DNA from: Bordetella sp. 02P26C-1
GTDB lineage: Bacteria; Pseudomonadota; Gammaproteobacteria; Burkholderiales; Burkholderiaceae_B
Length of the DNA stretch: 64,000 bases
Direction of reading: 5' to 3'
Assembly (NCBI RefSeq): GCF_009763255.1
Contig: NZ_WSJB01000010.1
Location: forward strand, 219,655 to 283,654
A model generated the notes under the pieces. The model worked only from the letters and a program-made list of their open reading frames with translations, was not told the DNA's origin and searched no databases. Position numbers and translations under genes: made by a program. Below are positions 45,631 through 55,502 of this stretch, in pieces; the first letter of the stretch is position 1, and the number at the start of each line of letters is the position of its first letter.

Positions 45631-47211
45631 ATGACGAGGACATTCGCAGGCTTAAAAACGCTGGCTGCGACGCTGACCGCGGCTGGCGTATTGCTGGCCA
45701 GCGGTAGCGCATGGGCCACGACGACGGTGCGCATGGCGCCCAACGGCGATCTGAAGACGCTGGATCCGTCGTTCAACACGGTCTATATCACGCGTAACCA
45801 TGGCTACATGGTGTTCGACACCTTGTTCGCTCAGGACAGCAAGGGCGAGATCCGCCCGCAGATGGTCGATACCTGGACCAAATCCGACGACGGCAAAAAA
45901 TGGTCGTTCACGTTGCGCGACGGCCTGCAGTTCAATGACGGCGCACCGGTGACCGCGGCTGACTGCGTAGCATCTATCGAGCGCTGGGCCAAGAAAGATA
46001 CGCTGGGCCGTCTGATGATGAAGGCCGGCGCCAAGTTCAATGTGGTCAACGACAAGACGTTCGAGCTCACCCTGGACAACGATTTCGGTCTGGTGTTGGC
46101 GGCCTTGTCCAAACCTTCGGGCATGCCGCTGTTCATCATGCCCAAGCGCTTGGCCGACACCGACCCCAACGTGCCGATCACCGAAATGGTGGGCTCGGGC
46201 CCGTTCCTCTTCAAGAAAGACGAATGGGTGCCTGGCAACAAGGTCGTCTACGTCAAGAACCCCAACTACAAGCCGCGCGCCGAGCCTGCCGATGGCCTGG
46301 CCGGGGGCAAGGTCGCGAAAGTGGACCGAGTCGAGTGGGTCTACATTCCCGACGCCAACACCGCCGCCGCGGCGTTGCAAAACGGCGAGATCGATATGAT
46401 TGAAAGCGTGACGCCGGACTTCCTGCCTGTGCTGGAGGGCAATTCCGACGTCAGCCTGATCCCGTCGCTGGCTTCGCAAGGCATGGTCGTACCGAACTTC
46501 CTGCACCCGCCGTTCAACAACGCCAAAGCCCGTCAGGCGATGTACCACGTGATCGATCAGGCGGCATTCGTGTCGGCAGTCGGTTATGGCGGCAAGTATC
46601 GCACCGAGTACTGCGGTTCGATGTATACCTGCAGCTCGCCTTTCGCGACCGATGCGGGTGCCGCGCCTTACAAGAAGCCGGATTTCGAAAAGGCCAAGCA
46701 ACTGCTCAAGGAAGCCGGCTACAAGAACGAAAAGGTCGTGATCTTGTATCCGACAGATAACGTCAACGGCCCGGCCAACCTCGTGCTCGCCCAGGCGCTG
46801 CAAAAGGCCGGCTTTAACGTGGATCTGCAGGCCATGGACTGGGCATCCGTCGCCGCGCGTCGGTTGAAGAAAGACGCGCCCGATAACGGCGGATGGAACA
46901 TCTTCCTCACGCATGGCGGTTACTTCGATGCCAGTACGCCGGTGACCAATCCGTGGCTGTCGGCGCCTTGCGGCAACGGCTTGCCCGGCTGGCCCTGCGA
47001 TGAAGAACTCGACAAGCTGCGCTCGCAATGGATTGCCGAAGGCGACCCCGCCAAGAGCAAGGAACTCGCCGCCAAGATCCAGGAACGCGCCTACGAATCG
47101 GTGCCTTATGTGATGTGGGGCGAATTCAAGCCCGTGATCGCCACGCGCGGCCTGAAAAACACCGACTTGATGAAGGTCGGTATTCCGGTGATGTGGAACG
47201 TCGAGAAGTAG
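45631..47211 (+). CDS. Dipeptide/oligopeptide ABC transporter binding protein
   Basis: The 526-residue protein is a family 5 solute-binding protein like DppA. A signal peptide covers about 28 residues (ends GSAWA), followed by TTTVRMAPNGDLKTLDPSFN and the long two-lobed mature part. It would capture peptides in the periplasm and pass them to the permeases encoded next. The surrounding enzymes act on D-residues, so its ligands are probably D-amino acid peptides or N-acyl derivatives. ATG 45631 follows AGGAGAG; the upstream 21-residue extension is rejected. Confidence 0.92.
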   Translation: MTRTFAGLKTLAATLTAAGVLLASGSAWATTTVRMAPNGDLKTLDPSFNTVYITRNHGYMVFDTLFAQDSKGEIRPQMVDTWTKSDDGKKWSFTLRDGLQFNDGAPVTAADCVASIERWAKKDTLGRLMMKAGAKFNVVNDKTFELTLDNDFGLVLAALSKPSGMPLFIMPKRLADTDPNVPITEMVGSGPFLFKKDEWVPGNKVVYVKNPNYKPRAEPADGLAGGKVAKVDRVEWVYIPDANTAAAALQNGEIDMIESVTPDFLPVLEGNSDVSLIPSLASQGMVVPNFLHPPFNNAKARQAMYHVIDQAAFVSAVGYGGKYRTEYCGSMYTCSSPFATDAGAAPYKKPDFEKAKQLLKEAGYKNEKVVILYPTDNVNGPANLVLAQALQKAGFNVDLQAMDWASVAARRLKKDAPDNGGWNIFLTHGGYFDASTPVTNPWLSAPCGNGLPGWPCDEELDKLRSQWIAEGDPAKSKELAAKIQERAYESVPYVMWGEFKPVIATRGLKNTDLMKVGIPVMWNVEK

Positions 47212-47252
47212 TGTGAGGCCGCCCGGCGGGACCTTGCCCAAGGAGTGTTGAA

Positions 47253-48188
47253 TTGCCGTACTTAATACGAAGACTGGTCGCCACTATCCCCGTGATGGTG
47301 ATCGTCGCGGTGTTTGTCTTCTTTCTTGCCCACATGTCGCCGGGCGATCCGGCGGCGGTGCTGGCAGGGGATAACGCCACCGTGGAAGACGTGGAGAAAA
47401 TCCGCGCCGCCATGGGGCTGGACAAACCGCTGGTCGAGCAATTTCTGCACTGGGGCGGTAATGTCCTGCGGGGCGATCTCGGCGTATCGACATCGACAAA
47501 GATGCCGGTACTGACCTTGATTCATCAGCGCATGGGACCGACCTTGTCGATTGCGCTGTTTACGATCCTCCTGGCGGTGTTCCTCGCGGTGCCGCTGGGT
47601 GTGATCGCCGCGTGGAAAGCCGGGTCGCTGACAGACCGATTGATCATGTTGGGGTCGGTCGTGGCCTTTTCCATTCCGGTGTTTTTGATCGGCTATGGCT
47701 TGGCCTATGTGTTTTCCGTCAAGCTGGGCGTGCTGCCCGTGCAGGGTTATAAGCCCATGTCGGACGGGCTGGCTACGTATGCGCGCCATCTGGTTCTGCC
47801 CTGTGTGTCGCTGGGTCTGGTCTATATGGCGTTGCTCACGCGTATGACCCGCGCCACCATGCTGGAAGCGCTGGGCGAGGATTACATCCGCACCGCGCGC
47901 GCCAAGGGGCTGGATTCGCGTCTCATCATCTGGCATGCGTTGAAGAACGCCGCCAATCCGATTGTCACGACCATCGGTGTCGGTATCGCCATGTTGATCG
48001 GCGGGGTGGTGGTGACCGAGACCGTCTTCGCGATCCCGGGTCTGGGGCGGTTGACGGTGGATGCCGTGTTGCGTCACGACTACCCGGTTATTCAGGGGGT
48101 CTTGCTGATCTCTTCGGCTGTCTATGTGCTCATCAACCTGCTGGTCGATCTGAGCTATCGCATTTTTGATCCCAGAATGGACCGCTGA
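47253..48188 (+). CDS. Peptide ABC transporter permease, DppB type
   Basis: The 311-residue membrane protein has six hydrophobic segments, the N-terminal MPYLIRRLVATIPVM, the characteristic periplasmic region APGDPA-like (MSPGDPAAVLAG) and the EAA loop LGEDYIRTARAKGLDSRLII near 208. The start is a TTG at 47253; AAGGAG seven bases before it leaves little doubt. It forms a heterodimer with the next product. Confidence 0.94.
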   Translation: MPYLIRRLVATIPVMVIVAVFVFFLAHMSPGDPAAVLAGDNATVEDVEKIRAAMGLDKPLVEQFLHWGGNVLRGDLGVSTSTKMPVLTLIHQRMGPTLSIALFTILLAVFLAVPLGVIAAWKAGSLTDRLIMLGSVVAFSIPVFLIGYGLAYVFSVKLGVLPVQGYKPMSDGLATYARHLVLPCVSLGLVYMALLTRMTRATMLEALGEDYIRTARAKGLDSRLIIWHALKNAANPIVTTIGVGIAMLIGGVVVTETVFAIPGLGRLTVDAVLRHDYPVIQGVLLISSAVYVLINLLVDLSYRIFDPRMDR

Positions 48189-48193
48189 TCGTC

Positions 48194-49060
48194 ATGCAAG
48201 TGCTTGCTCCCAATCCTATCAGCAGCCGCAAACGCATCGCGTTCGCGCTGCGTCAACAACCCACGATGTATATCGGCATCGCGGTCCTGGTCGCATTGGC
48301 CTTGATGGCGATTTTCGCGCCGTGGATCGCGCCTTATAGTCCCACGGACATCAATCCGTTAGCCCGGATGAAGCCGCCATCGGCCGCCCATATTTTTGGC
48401 ACCGATGCGTTGGGCCGCGATATTTTCTCGCGTGTTGTCTGGGGCGCGCGCGTGTCCCTGGTGGTCGGCATCGCGGTCGCCTTGCTCAGTGTCTTGTTGG
48501 GCGTGGTGATCGGTATGCTGGCCGGCTATTTCTCCAAGCTGGACATGATCATCATGCGGATCATGGATGGCTTGATGGCGATACCGAACATCCTGCTGGC
48601 TATCGCGTTGATGGCGGTATTCAAAGGCGGTTTGCTCACGGTGATCGCGGCCATCATCATCCCGGAAGTGCCACGGGTCGTGCGGCTGGTGCGCGCGCTC
48701 GTCATGTCGATTCGCAATCAGCCCTATGTCGAGGCTGCGCATGCGTTGGGTACGCGCACGCACAAGATCCTGGTCATGCATATCCTGCCGAACCTGTTTG
48801 CGCCGTTGATGGTGCAGGCGACCTTCATCGCCGCTTCGGCCATCATCACCGAGGCCGTGTTGAGTTTTCTGGGTGTGGGCATTCCGCCGCAGACGCCGAG
48901 CTGGGGCAACATCATGGCCGACGGACGCAATTTCCTGTCGATTGCCTTTCACATCATTCTGTTCCCAGGCCTGTTCCTGGCGATGACGGTGCTGGCGGTC
49001 AATATGCTGGGTGACGGGTTGCGCGACATGCTGGACCCCAAACTGGCCAAGAAGATTTAA
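48194..49060 (+). CDS. Peptide ABC transporter permease, DppC type
   Basis: This 288-residue permease has six membrane segments, FGTDALGRDIFSRVVWGARVS near 75 (core GTDALGRDIFSRV) and the EAA loop AHALGTRTHKILVMHILPN near 180, all typical of DppC. It begins five bases after the stop of the DppB-type gene, indicating coupled translation. The pair forms the peptide channel. Confidence 0.94.
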   Translation: MQVLAPNPISSRKRIAFALRQQPTMYIGIAVLVALALMAIFAPWIAPYSPTDINPLARMKPPSAAHIFGTDALGRDIFSRVVWGARVSLVVGIAVALLSVLLGVVIGMLAGYFSKLDMIIMRIMDGLMAIPNILLAIALMAVFKGGLLTVIAAIIIPEVPRVVRLVRALVMSIRNQPYVEAAHALGTRTHKILVMHILPNLFAPLMVQATFIAASAIITEAVLSFLGVGIPPQTPSWGNIMADGRNFLSIAFHIILFPGLFLAMTVLAVNMLGDGLRDMLDPKLAKKI

Positions 49061-49073
49061 GGCGGGCGACGTG

Positions 49074-50051
49074 ATGAGCAATCAAGACATTCTGCGCGTT
49101 GAGAATCTCAGCGTGCATTTCGAGGGGCTCGAACGCACGGTCGTGGCCGTCAACAACCTGTCGTTCCATGTGCGCAGCGGCGAGACGCTGGGCATCGTGG
49201 GCGAGTCAGGCTGCGGCAAGAGCGTGACCTCGCTGGCGATCATGCGTCTGCTGGCGAAATCGGCCAAGATACATAGCGGGGCGATTCATTTCGAGGATCA
49301 GAACCTGTTGGCGCTGTCCGAGCGGCAAATGCGTGCCGTGCGTGGCAATCAGCTGTCGATGATTTTCCAGGAGCCGATGACGTCCTTGAACCCGGTATTC
49401 ACGGTCGGCCGGCAGATCGCGGAGTCGATCGTACGGCATCAGGGCAAGACCTATAAACAAGCCCTGGTGGACGCGCAGGGACTGTTGGAACTGGTGCAGG
49501 TCTCCGACCCGAAAAAGCGCTTGTCGAACTATCCCTTCGAGTTGTCGGGCGGCATGCGGCAGCGGGTCATGATTGCCATCGCGCTGGCGTGCCGGCCTCG
49601 CCTGTTGATCGCCGACGAACCCACCACGGCGCTGGATGTGACGATTCAGGCGCAGATTCTGCAGATCCTCAAGGACATTCAGGCGCAACTCGGTACCGCC
49701 ATCGTGCTGATCACACACGACCTGGGCGTGGTGGCCGAGGCATGCGACCGCGTCATGGTGATGTATGCCGGCTCCAAGGTCGAAGAAGGCTCGGTGTCCG
49801 ACGTGTTGTACCGGTCCAGGCATCCGTACACCCAGGCACTGATCCGATCGCTGCCAGCCTTTGCCGATGCGGATGCCAGCCAGACCCGGTTGGCGGAGTT
49901 GCCGGGCATCGTGCCCACCATCACTCCCCAGGCGCGCGGCTGTGCGTTTGCGTCGCGCTGTTCGCATGCGATCGACGCTTGCCAGACGACGCCGCCCGTC
50001 GCCTTGCAAGACGGCGGTATCCATACCTACTGGTGCAGGGTAGCGGCTTAG
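49074..50051 (+). CDS. Peptide ABC transporter ATPase, DppD type
   Basis: The 325-residue ATPase has Walker A GESGCGKS near 41, QEPMTSLNP (Q-loop), signature LSGGMRQR near 155, Walker [15 protein letters not shown] and H-loop THDLGVVAE. The C-terminal oligopeptide/dipeptide extension carries a CxxxxxxC-type cysteine set ([18 protein letters not shown]), which in homologues binds an iron-sulfur cluster. ATG 49074 gives the standard N-terminus. Confidence 0.94.
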   Translation: MSNQDILRVENLSVHFEGLERTVVAVNNLSFHVRSGETLGIVGESGCGKSVTSLAIMRLLAKSAKIHSGAIHFEDQNLLALSERQMRAVRGNQLSMIFQEPMTSLNPVFTVGRQIAESIVRHQGKTYKQALVDAQGLLELVQVSDPKKRLSNYPFELSGGMRQRVMIAIALACRPRLLIADEPTTALDVTIQAQILQILKDIQAQLGTAIVLITHDLGVVAEACDRVMVMYAGSKVEEGSVSDVLYRSRHPYTQALIRSLPAFADADASQTRLAELPGIVPTITPQARGCAFASRCSHAIDACQTTPPVALQDGGIHTYWCRVAA

Positions 50052-50084
50052 TCGCGTCGACGAAATCTATAGCGAGTAGCGAAT

Positions 50085-51074
50085 ATGGCTAATGAAATTC
50101 CGCGCACCGCACATGCCGGTGACGTGCAGATGGAAGTCATCGGACTGAGCAAGCGTTTCACGGTCAAGAGCGGTGGTAAGAATGCTGTGCTCAATGCGGT
50201 CAACGATGTGTCGTTCACCGTCAAAAAGGGCGAGACCTTCAGTATCGTCGGGGAGTCCGGCTGCGGTAAGTCGACGCTTGGTCGATGCATTGCGCGCCTG
50301 CTCGAACCGTCGGACGGCCGGGTGATGTTCGAGGGGCAAGACATCGGCAAACTCGCCCACGGAGAGTTGCGCGAGCTGCGCAAGAAGATCCAGTTCATCT
50401 TTCAGGATCCGTATTCCTCGATGAACCCGCGCATGCGAGTGCGATCGGTATTGGCCGAACCCTTGCACAACTTCAACGTGCCAGCCGCCAAGGTCTCCGC
50501 GCGTCTGGATGAGTTATTGCGTCTGGTCAGCCTGAAGCCGGAATCGTTGGATAAGTATCCGCACCAGTTCTCGGGCGGCCAACGGCAGCGTCTGGTGATC
50601 GCGCGCGCCCTGGCGCTGGAGCCTGAATTCATCGTCTGTGACGAACCCGTATCGGCCCTGGACGTGTCGGTGCAGGCGCAGGTCATCAATCTGCTGGTGG
50701 ATCTGCAGAAATCCCTGCACCTGACTTACCTGTTTATCTCGCACGATCTGAGCGTGGTGCGTCATCTGAGTCATTCGGTGGCAGTGATGTACCTGGGTCG
50801 CGTGGTGGAAACCGGCACGCGCGACGAGATATTCAATACCCCGCGGCATCCCTATACGCGCGCGCTCATGGCGGCGGTTCCGCGCTTTTCCGAGGCCAGC
50901 CAGGGTGAGGCAAAGGCGCTGCGACTGACGGGCGAAATCCCCAGCCCCTTGTCGCCTCCCTCGGGTTGCGCTTTCCGTACACGTTGTCCCAACGCACAGC
51001 CTTTATGCGCCGAACGTTTGCCAGAGGCCAAGCGATTCAGCGATAGCCACGTGGTGGCCTGTCATTTTGCCTAA
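50085..51074 (+). CDS. Peptide ABC transporter ATPase, DppF type
   Basis: The second ATPase of the importer, 329 residues. It has Walker A GESGCGKS near 55, [14 protein letters not shown], signature FSGGQRQR near 162, Walker [15 protein letters not shown] and H-loop [10 protein letters not shown]. Its C-terminus also has the cysteine set ([15 protein letters not shown]) seen in peptide ATPases. DppD and DppF form a heterodimer on the permease pair. Confidence 0.94.
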   Translation: MANEIPRTAHAGDVQMEVIGLSKRFTVKSGGKNAVLNAVNDVSFTVKKGETFSIVGESGCGKSTLGRCIARLLEPSDGRVMFEGQDIGKLAHGELRELRKKIQFIFQDPYSSMNPRMRVRSVLAEPLHNFNVPAAKVSARLDELLRLVSLKPESLDKYPHQFSGGQRQRLVIARALALEPEFIVCDEPVSALDVSVQAQVINLLVDLQKSLHLTYLFISHDLSVVRHLSHSVAVMYLGRVVETGTRDEIFNTPRHPYTRALMAAVPRFSEASQGEAKALRLTGEIPSPLSPPSGCAFRTRCPNAQPLCAERLPEAKRFSDSHVVACHFA

Positions 51075-51096
51075 TTCATTTTCCGTGGAGCAGGGT

Positions 51097-52548
51097 ATGA
51101 GCAACCCGACCAATGATTCCTTTGACCTGATTCTGTCTGGCGGCCTGGTGGTCGACGGTACCAACGCCAAGCCATTCTTGGCCGATATCGGCGTGCGCGG
51201 CGACCGTGTTGCCGCCATTGGCGATCTGAGTCAGGCTAATGCGACGCGTCGCGTAGATGTGTCGGGTCTGGCGGTATCGCCCGGCTTTATCGACTCGCAT
51301 ACGCACGACGATAACTTGTTGCTGCGTAAACCCGCCATGGAGCCGAAAATCTCGCAAGGGGTGACGACGGTGGTCACGGGCAATTGCGGCATCAGTCTGG
51401 CGCCCTTGCTGCACGACAGCCCGCCGCCGCCTTTGGACCTGCTGGACTTGGGTGGCAGTTACGTGTTCTCGACATTCGCGGGCTATCTCAACGCATTGCG
51501 TGAGACGCCGCCGGCCGTCAACGCGGCTTGCATGCTGGGGCATTCGACCCTGCGTGCGGCGATCATGCCGAACCTGGATCGCAATGCGACGCCCGATGAA
51601 ATCGAACGCATGCAGCGCCTGGCGCAGGAAGGCATGGAGGCCGGCGCGATCGGGATTTCCACTGGCACGTTTTATCCGCCGGCCGCTAACGCAACGACGG
51701 AGGAAATCATTGAAGTCTGCCGTCCACTTTCGCAGCACAACGGTATCTATGCCACGCACATGCGCGATGAGGGCGACCACATCGTCGAGGCATTGAACGA
51801 GACCTTCCGCATCGGTAAGGAACTCGATGTGCCCGTGGTGATCTCGCACCACAAGTTGATGGGCAAGCAGAATTTCGGTCGCTCCAACGAGACGCTGGCT
51901 ATTATCTCCGAAGCGATGAAGGGTCAGGAAATCTCGCTGGATGCCTATCCCTATATCGCGGGCTCGACCATCCTGAAGAAAGATCGTGCACTGCTGTCGG
52001 CCAAGACGATCATCACGTGGTGCAAGCCGTTCCCGGAATACACGGGCCGGGATCTGGACGAGATCGCCAAGGAACGTGGCAAGGATCGCTGGGATGTCGT
52101 GGACGAACTGATGCCCGCGGGCGCCATCTACTTCATGATGGACGAGGACGATGTCCAGCGCATCATGGCCTTCCCCGACACCATGATCGGCTCGGACGGT
52201 CTGCCGCACGACACCCATCCGCATCCGCGCTTGTGGGGTACGTTCCCGCGCGTGCTGGGTCACTACAGCCGCGATCTGGGTCTGTTCCCACTGGAAACCG
52301 CGGTGTGGAAAATGACCGGGCTGACCGCCAGCCGCTTTGGCCTGAAGGACCGTGGCGTTATTCAGGAAAACGCTTTCGCGGATCTGGTTGTGTTCGACCC
52401 GGCCACGGTTGCGGATGCCGCGACCTTCGAGACGCCGATGGAGCACTCGCGCGGGATTCATCAGGTGTACGTCAACGGCACCCAAGTTTGGGATGCCAAG
52501 GAACGATTCACCGGCAATTTCCCCGGCCGCGTGTTGTCGCGCGACTGA
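51097..52548 (+). CDS. D-aminoacylase (N-acyl-D-amino-acid deacylase)
   Basis: The enzyme removes the acyl group from N-acyl-D-amino acids, giving free D-amino acids. The 483-residue length equals that of the well-studied Alcaligenes enzyme. It belongs to the amidohydrolase superfamily: HTHDD with His68 and His70, then Cys97 in GNCG, His221 in THMRDEG, His251 in SHHK and Asp367 in GSDGLPHD. These positions match the known zinc ligands and catalytic Asp of D-aminoacylase with an offset of one. I start at ATG 51097, preceded by GGAG. It follows the peptide importer genes and supplies the dehydrogenase encoded at the operon start. Confidence 0.93.
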   Translation: MSNPTNDSFDLILSGGLVVDGTNAKPFLADIGVRGDRVAAIGDLSQANATRRVDVSGLAVSPGFIDSHTHDDNLLLRKPAMEPKISQGVTTVVTGNCGISLAPLLHDSPPPPLDLLDLGGSYVFSTFAGYLNALRETPPAVNAACMLGHSTLRAAIMPNLDRNATPDEIERMQRLAQEGMEAGAIGISTGTFYPPAANATTEEIIEVCRPLSQHNGIYATHMRDEGDHIVEALNETFRIGKELDVPVVISHHKLMGKQNFGRSNETLAIISEAMKGQEISLDAYPYIAGSTILKKDRALLSAKTIITWCKPFPEYTGRDLDEIAKERGKDRWDVVDELMPAGAIYFMMDEDDVQRIMAFPDTMIGSDGLPHDTHPHPRLWGTFPRVLGHYSRDLGLFPLETAVWKMTGLTASRFGLKDRGVIQENAFADLVVFDPATVADAATFETPMEHSRGIHQVYVNGTQVWDAKERFTGNFPGRVLSRD

Positions 52549-52568
52549 TCCATAGCGAGAACTCCAAC

Positions 52569-53489
52569 ATGAAGATGCATATTGCCGTCGCCCAGATGGG
52601 CCCGATTCAACGCAGCGATACGCGCCGGCAGGCGGTGGCGCGCTTGTGTGAACTGCTCAAGGATGCCGCCAGTCGTGGCGCGAAGTGGGTGACCTTTCCC
52701 GAGCTCGCACTGACGACGTTTTTTCCGCGCTGGGACATGGAAGACCCCGCCGAGATTCGCAGTTTTTACGAAACCGAGATGCCGGGTAAAGAAACCCAGC
52801 CGCTCTTCGACCTGGCGCGCGAGCTGGGTGTGGGCTTTTATCTGGGGTATGCCGAGCTGGATGGTGATCGCCAGTTCAATACCAGCATCCTGGTCGATGG
52901 GGCTGGCGCCATCATCGGCAAGTATCGCAAGATCCACATCCCCGGCGATGCCACGTCGCAGGACGGCTACCCGATACAACACCTGGAGAAGAAATACTTC
53001 GAGGTCGGCGATCTCGGCTTCCCGGTGTTCGACGCGGGCGATGTGCGCATCGGCATGTGCATCTGCAACGACCGCCGCTGGCCCGAGACGTATCGGGTGA
53101 TGGGATTGCAAGCGGTGGACCTGGTCATGGTCGGGTATAACACCCCCACAGGCTACGGCCGGCTGGGTGAGCCCAAGCATCTGCCCGCACACCACAATCA
53201 TCTGTCGCTGCAGGCCGCAGCCTATCAAAACACCTGCTGGATCGCCGCCGCCGCCAAAGCCGGCGTGGAGGAGGGGATCCATATGATCGGCGGTTCGTGC
53301 ATCGTCGCGCCGACGGGCGAGATCGCGGTGCAGGCGCTGTCCGAGGATGACGAGGTGATCAACTACGTCTGCGACATGACGCTGGCCGATGGCTACAGGG
53401 GTAACATGTTCGCTTTTGAGCGGCACCGTAGGCCCGAGCACTATCAGGCCATCGTGGAAAGAGTTGGCGCCAGCCGACAGCCGTTATAA
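52569..53489 (+). CDS. N-carbamoyl-D-amino acid amidohydrolase (nitrilase superfamily)
   Basis: The 306-residue protein carries the nitrilase triad Glu45 (FPELALTTFFPRW), Lys121 (KYRKIHIPG) and Cys166 (CICNDRRWPETYRVMGL). The CNDRRWPE motif and length are those of D-carbamoylases, which hydrolyse N-carbamoyl-D-amino acids to D-amino acids, carbon dioxide and ammonia. No hydantoinase gene is in the window, so it may act on another ureido or amide compound. It starts 20 bases after the D-aminoacylase gene. The open frame continues upstream inside that gene, but ATG 52569 gives the family start. Confidence 0.93.
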   Translation: MKMHIAVAQMGPIQRSDTRRQAVARLCELLKDAASRGAKWVTFPELALTTFFPRWDMEDPAEIRSFYETEMPGKETQPLFDLARELGVGFYLGYAELDGDRQFNTSILVDGAGAIIGKYRKIHIPGDATSQDGYPIQHLEKKYFEVGDLGFPVFDAGDVRIGMCICNDRRWPETYRVMGLQAVDLVMVGYNTPTGYGRLGEPKHLPAHHNHLSLQAAAYQNTCWIAAAAKAGVEEGIHMIGGSCIVAPTGEIAVQALSEDDEVINYVCDMTLADGYRGNMFAFERHRRPEHYQAIVERVGASRQPL

Positions 53490-53505
53490 ACACACGGAGC
53501 GCTGG

Positions 53506-54177
53506 ATGGCCTCAAGCAGGGATGCGGACAAACAACGAAGTTTTTCTAAAGAGGCCATGGGAGCTCGTCTGCGAGCCATCCGCAAAGAAAAGGGGTTCAC
53601 CCTCAAACAACTGTCGCAGGCCTCCGGGGTCGCGCTGTCAACGCTATCGAAGGCAGAGTTGGGACAGACGGCGCTGAGTTATGAGAAGTTCGTCGCCATC
53701 GCCCTGGCGCTGGACGTCGATATGTCCGTGCTTCTGCAGCCGGACGGCGAGCAGCCATCCAATCGCCTCAACGGCAAGGTCATCAAGGCCAGCATGCAGG
53801 ACCAGCATGACTATCAGACCGCGACCTACCGGCATCAGTTTTTCTTCAGCGAGATCTCGGGCAAGGTCATGACGCCCATCGTGGCGACGGTGTTCTCGCG
53901 CAGCGTGGACGAGTTCTCCGAATATATCCGCCATCCCGGACAGGAGTTCGCCTATGTGTTGTCCGGCGCGATCCGACTGGTGTTCGAGAATGGCGAAGAA
54001 ATCCGGCTCAAGCGTGACGAAGCCGCGTATTTCGACAGCTCGGTGGGGCACGTCTATCTGTCGACGAGCAAAACGCCGGCGCGCGTCCTGGCGGTGTGCA
54101 CGGATGTGCCAGAGCGCGGCGTGGACGTGGGACAGCGCACGCCGGTGGCCCGCCGGAGGAAAGCCCGGTCGATCTAA
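53506..54177 (+). CDS. XRE-family regulator with C-terminal cupin domain
   Basis: The 223-residue protein has an XRE helix-turn-helix at about 19-72 (RLRAIRKEKGFTLKQLSQAS, then LSTLSKAELGQ) and a cupin at about 145-210 (HPGQEFAYVLSGAIRLVFENGE). XRE-cupin proteins often control amino acid or polyamine catabolism and respond to a small ligand in the cupin. As last gene of the D-amino-acid operon it is its probable regulator. ATG 53506 follows CGGAG. Confidence 0.9.
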   Translation: MASSRDADKQRSFSKEAMGARLRAIRKEKGFTLKQLSQASGVALSTLSKAELGQTALSYEKFVAIALALDVDMSVLLQPDGEQPSNRLNGKVIKASMQDQHDYQTATYRHQFFFSEISGKVMTPIVATVFSRSVDEFSEYIRHPGQEFAYVLSGAIRLVFENGEEIRLKRDEAAYFDSSVGHVYLSTSKTPARVLAVCTDVPERGVDVGQRTPVARRRKARSI

Positions 54178-54228
54178 TGTTGCCGCGGTCGTAGTGCAAC
54201 TCAGGCCGCGATGCGGTCTGCGAGCGCA

Positions 54229-55398
54229 TTACGCGCGACGTTCGGCAAACGCGCCCAGAGCCGCCGCCAGATCCGCTTGCAGCGCGTCCGGCTCTTCCAA
54301 TCCGATGGCCAGACGAATCAAGGGACGATCCGTCGCGCTATAGCGCCGAATGCGTTGCATCTCGGCCGGATAATACGCCGCCAGGCTATGGACGCCGCCC
54401 CAACTCGCTCCAATGGAAAAGTGCCGGAGCGCATCAAAGAACGCCTCAAACGCCTCTTGCGGCGCGGGCGCCAATTGCAGCGAGAACAGACAGCCCTTGC
54501 TGCGGTAATCCCGTTTCCACCACGCATGACCGGGATCGCTGGCCAGGGGCGGGTACCAGACACGGTCCACGAGGGGTTGGCTTTCCAGCCAGCTTGCCAA
54601 GCGATACGTCGCTTCGCCTTGCGCTCGCACTCGAACGGCCAATGTCTCTAGTCCGCGCAACACCAGAAAGCAGTCTTCGGGGCTGACTTGCAATCCCAAG
54701 GTTCCCTGTGCATCGCGTAGCACCGCGTAGTGTTCCTCGCTTTGCATCGCGACGCTGCCCATCATGACGTCGGAATGCCCGCTGAAAAACTTGGTGGCGG
54801 CCTCGACGCTGAAATCCACGCCATGATCCAGTGGCCGAAACCCCAGCGGACTAGCCCAGGTATTGTCGATCATGGTCAGCACGCCGTGCCGTCGCGCGAC
54901 TTCTGCGATCGCGGGCACATCGCTCATTTCCATGGTGATACTGCCGGGTGACTCCAGGCAGATCATGCGCGTGTTGGGGCGTATCCGTTCCTCGATCTCC
55001 GCGCCGATACGCGGCGGATAGTATTCGACCTCGACACCCAGATTCGCGAGCCATTTGTCGGCCAGCGAGGCAAGCGAGCTGTAGCTGGCCGCCGAGAGCA
55101 GCAAGTGGTCGCCCGCGCGCACGTAGGACATCACCACCATCATCAGCGCTGCCGCGCCCGAGGGGGCAATCACGCAACGTTTGCCGTTTTCCAGCGCGGC
55201 GATGCGGTCTTCCAGCAGACGCGCGGTCGGCGTGCCGGTGATGCCATAGCTGAATCCATCCGGCGAACGGGCCGCTCGCGCGCAGAAATCGCGAATGGAA
55301 TCGAACACCACGGTCGAGCCGCGCCACACTGGCGGCGAGAGACTGGCGAACGCGCGCCCCGGATTGGGGTCGTCATGCTTGGATTGGGTCATGGGCAT
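54229..55398 (-). CDS. Cystathionine beta-lyase-like PLP enzyme (Cys/Met metabolism family)
   Basis: The 389-residue enzyme belongs to the Cys/Met-metabolism PLP family. It has YGITGTPTARLLEDRIAALE near 51, the aldimine-region DNTWASPLGFRPLDHGVD near 178 (canonical DNT.asP), and the PLP lysine at 203 in ATKFFSGHSDVMMG. These features fit a beta-lyase of the MetC kind that splits cystathionine or other C-S bonds. It lies 104 bases downstream of an ABC importer operon on the same strand, so it may act on a sulfur-containing substrate imported by that system rather than in methionine synthesis. Confidence 0.88.
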   Translation of the reverse strand: MPMTQSKHDDPNPGRAFASLSPPVWRGSTVVFDSIRDFCARAARSPDGFSYGITGTPTARLLEDRIAALENGKRCVIAPSGAAALMMVVMSYVRAGDHLLLSAASYSSLASLADKWLANLGVEVEYYPPRIGAEIEERIRPNTRMICLESPGSITMEMSDVPAIAEVARRHGVLTMIDNTWASPLGFRPLDHGVDFSVEAATKFFSGHSDVMMGSVAMQSEEHYAVLRDAQGTLGLQVSPEDCFLVLRGLETLAVRVRAQGEATYRLASWLESQPLVDRVWYPPLASDPGHAWWKRDYRSKGCLFSLQLAPAPQEAFEAFFDALRHFSIGASWGGVHSLAAYYPAEMQRIRRYSATDRPLIRLAIGLEEPDALQADLAAALGAFAERRA

Positions 55399-55502
55399 GT
55401 GTCCAACCGGAAAGGCCCCGTATGGGCGATACGCCGACGCGCCGCGACGTGCTGACGCGCCGGCTGTGCGCTGCCGATTGAAGGCAGCGCTAGCGACTCA
55501 GA

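Noticed and set aside
45652..47241. Open frame of 529 codons on the minus strand opposite the peptide-binding protein gene
   Set aside because: Its product is rich in Arg, His and Gly with no hydrophobic core or motif, typical of antisense frames in high-GC genes.
51076..52485. Open frame of 469 codons on the minus strand opposite the D-aminoacylase gene
   Set aside because: The plus-strand frame holds all zinc-ligand motifs of D-aminoacylase; the antisense frame shows none of any family.
52017..52568. Upstream extension of the D-carbamoylase frame into the D-aminoacylase gene
   Set aside because: ATG 52569 gives the standard family length, and the extension lies in a different frame of a well-supported gene.
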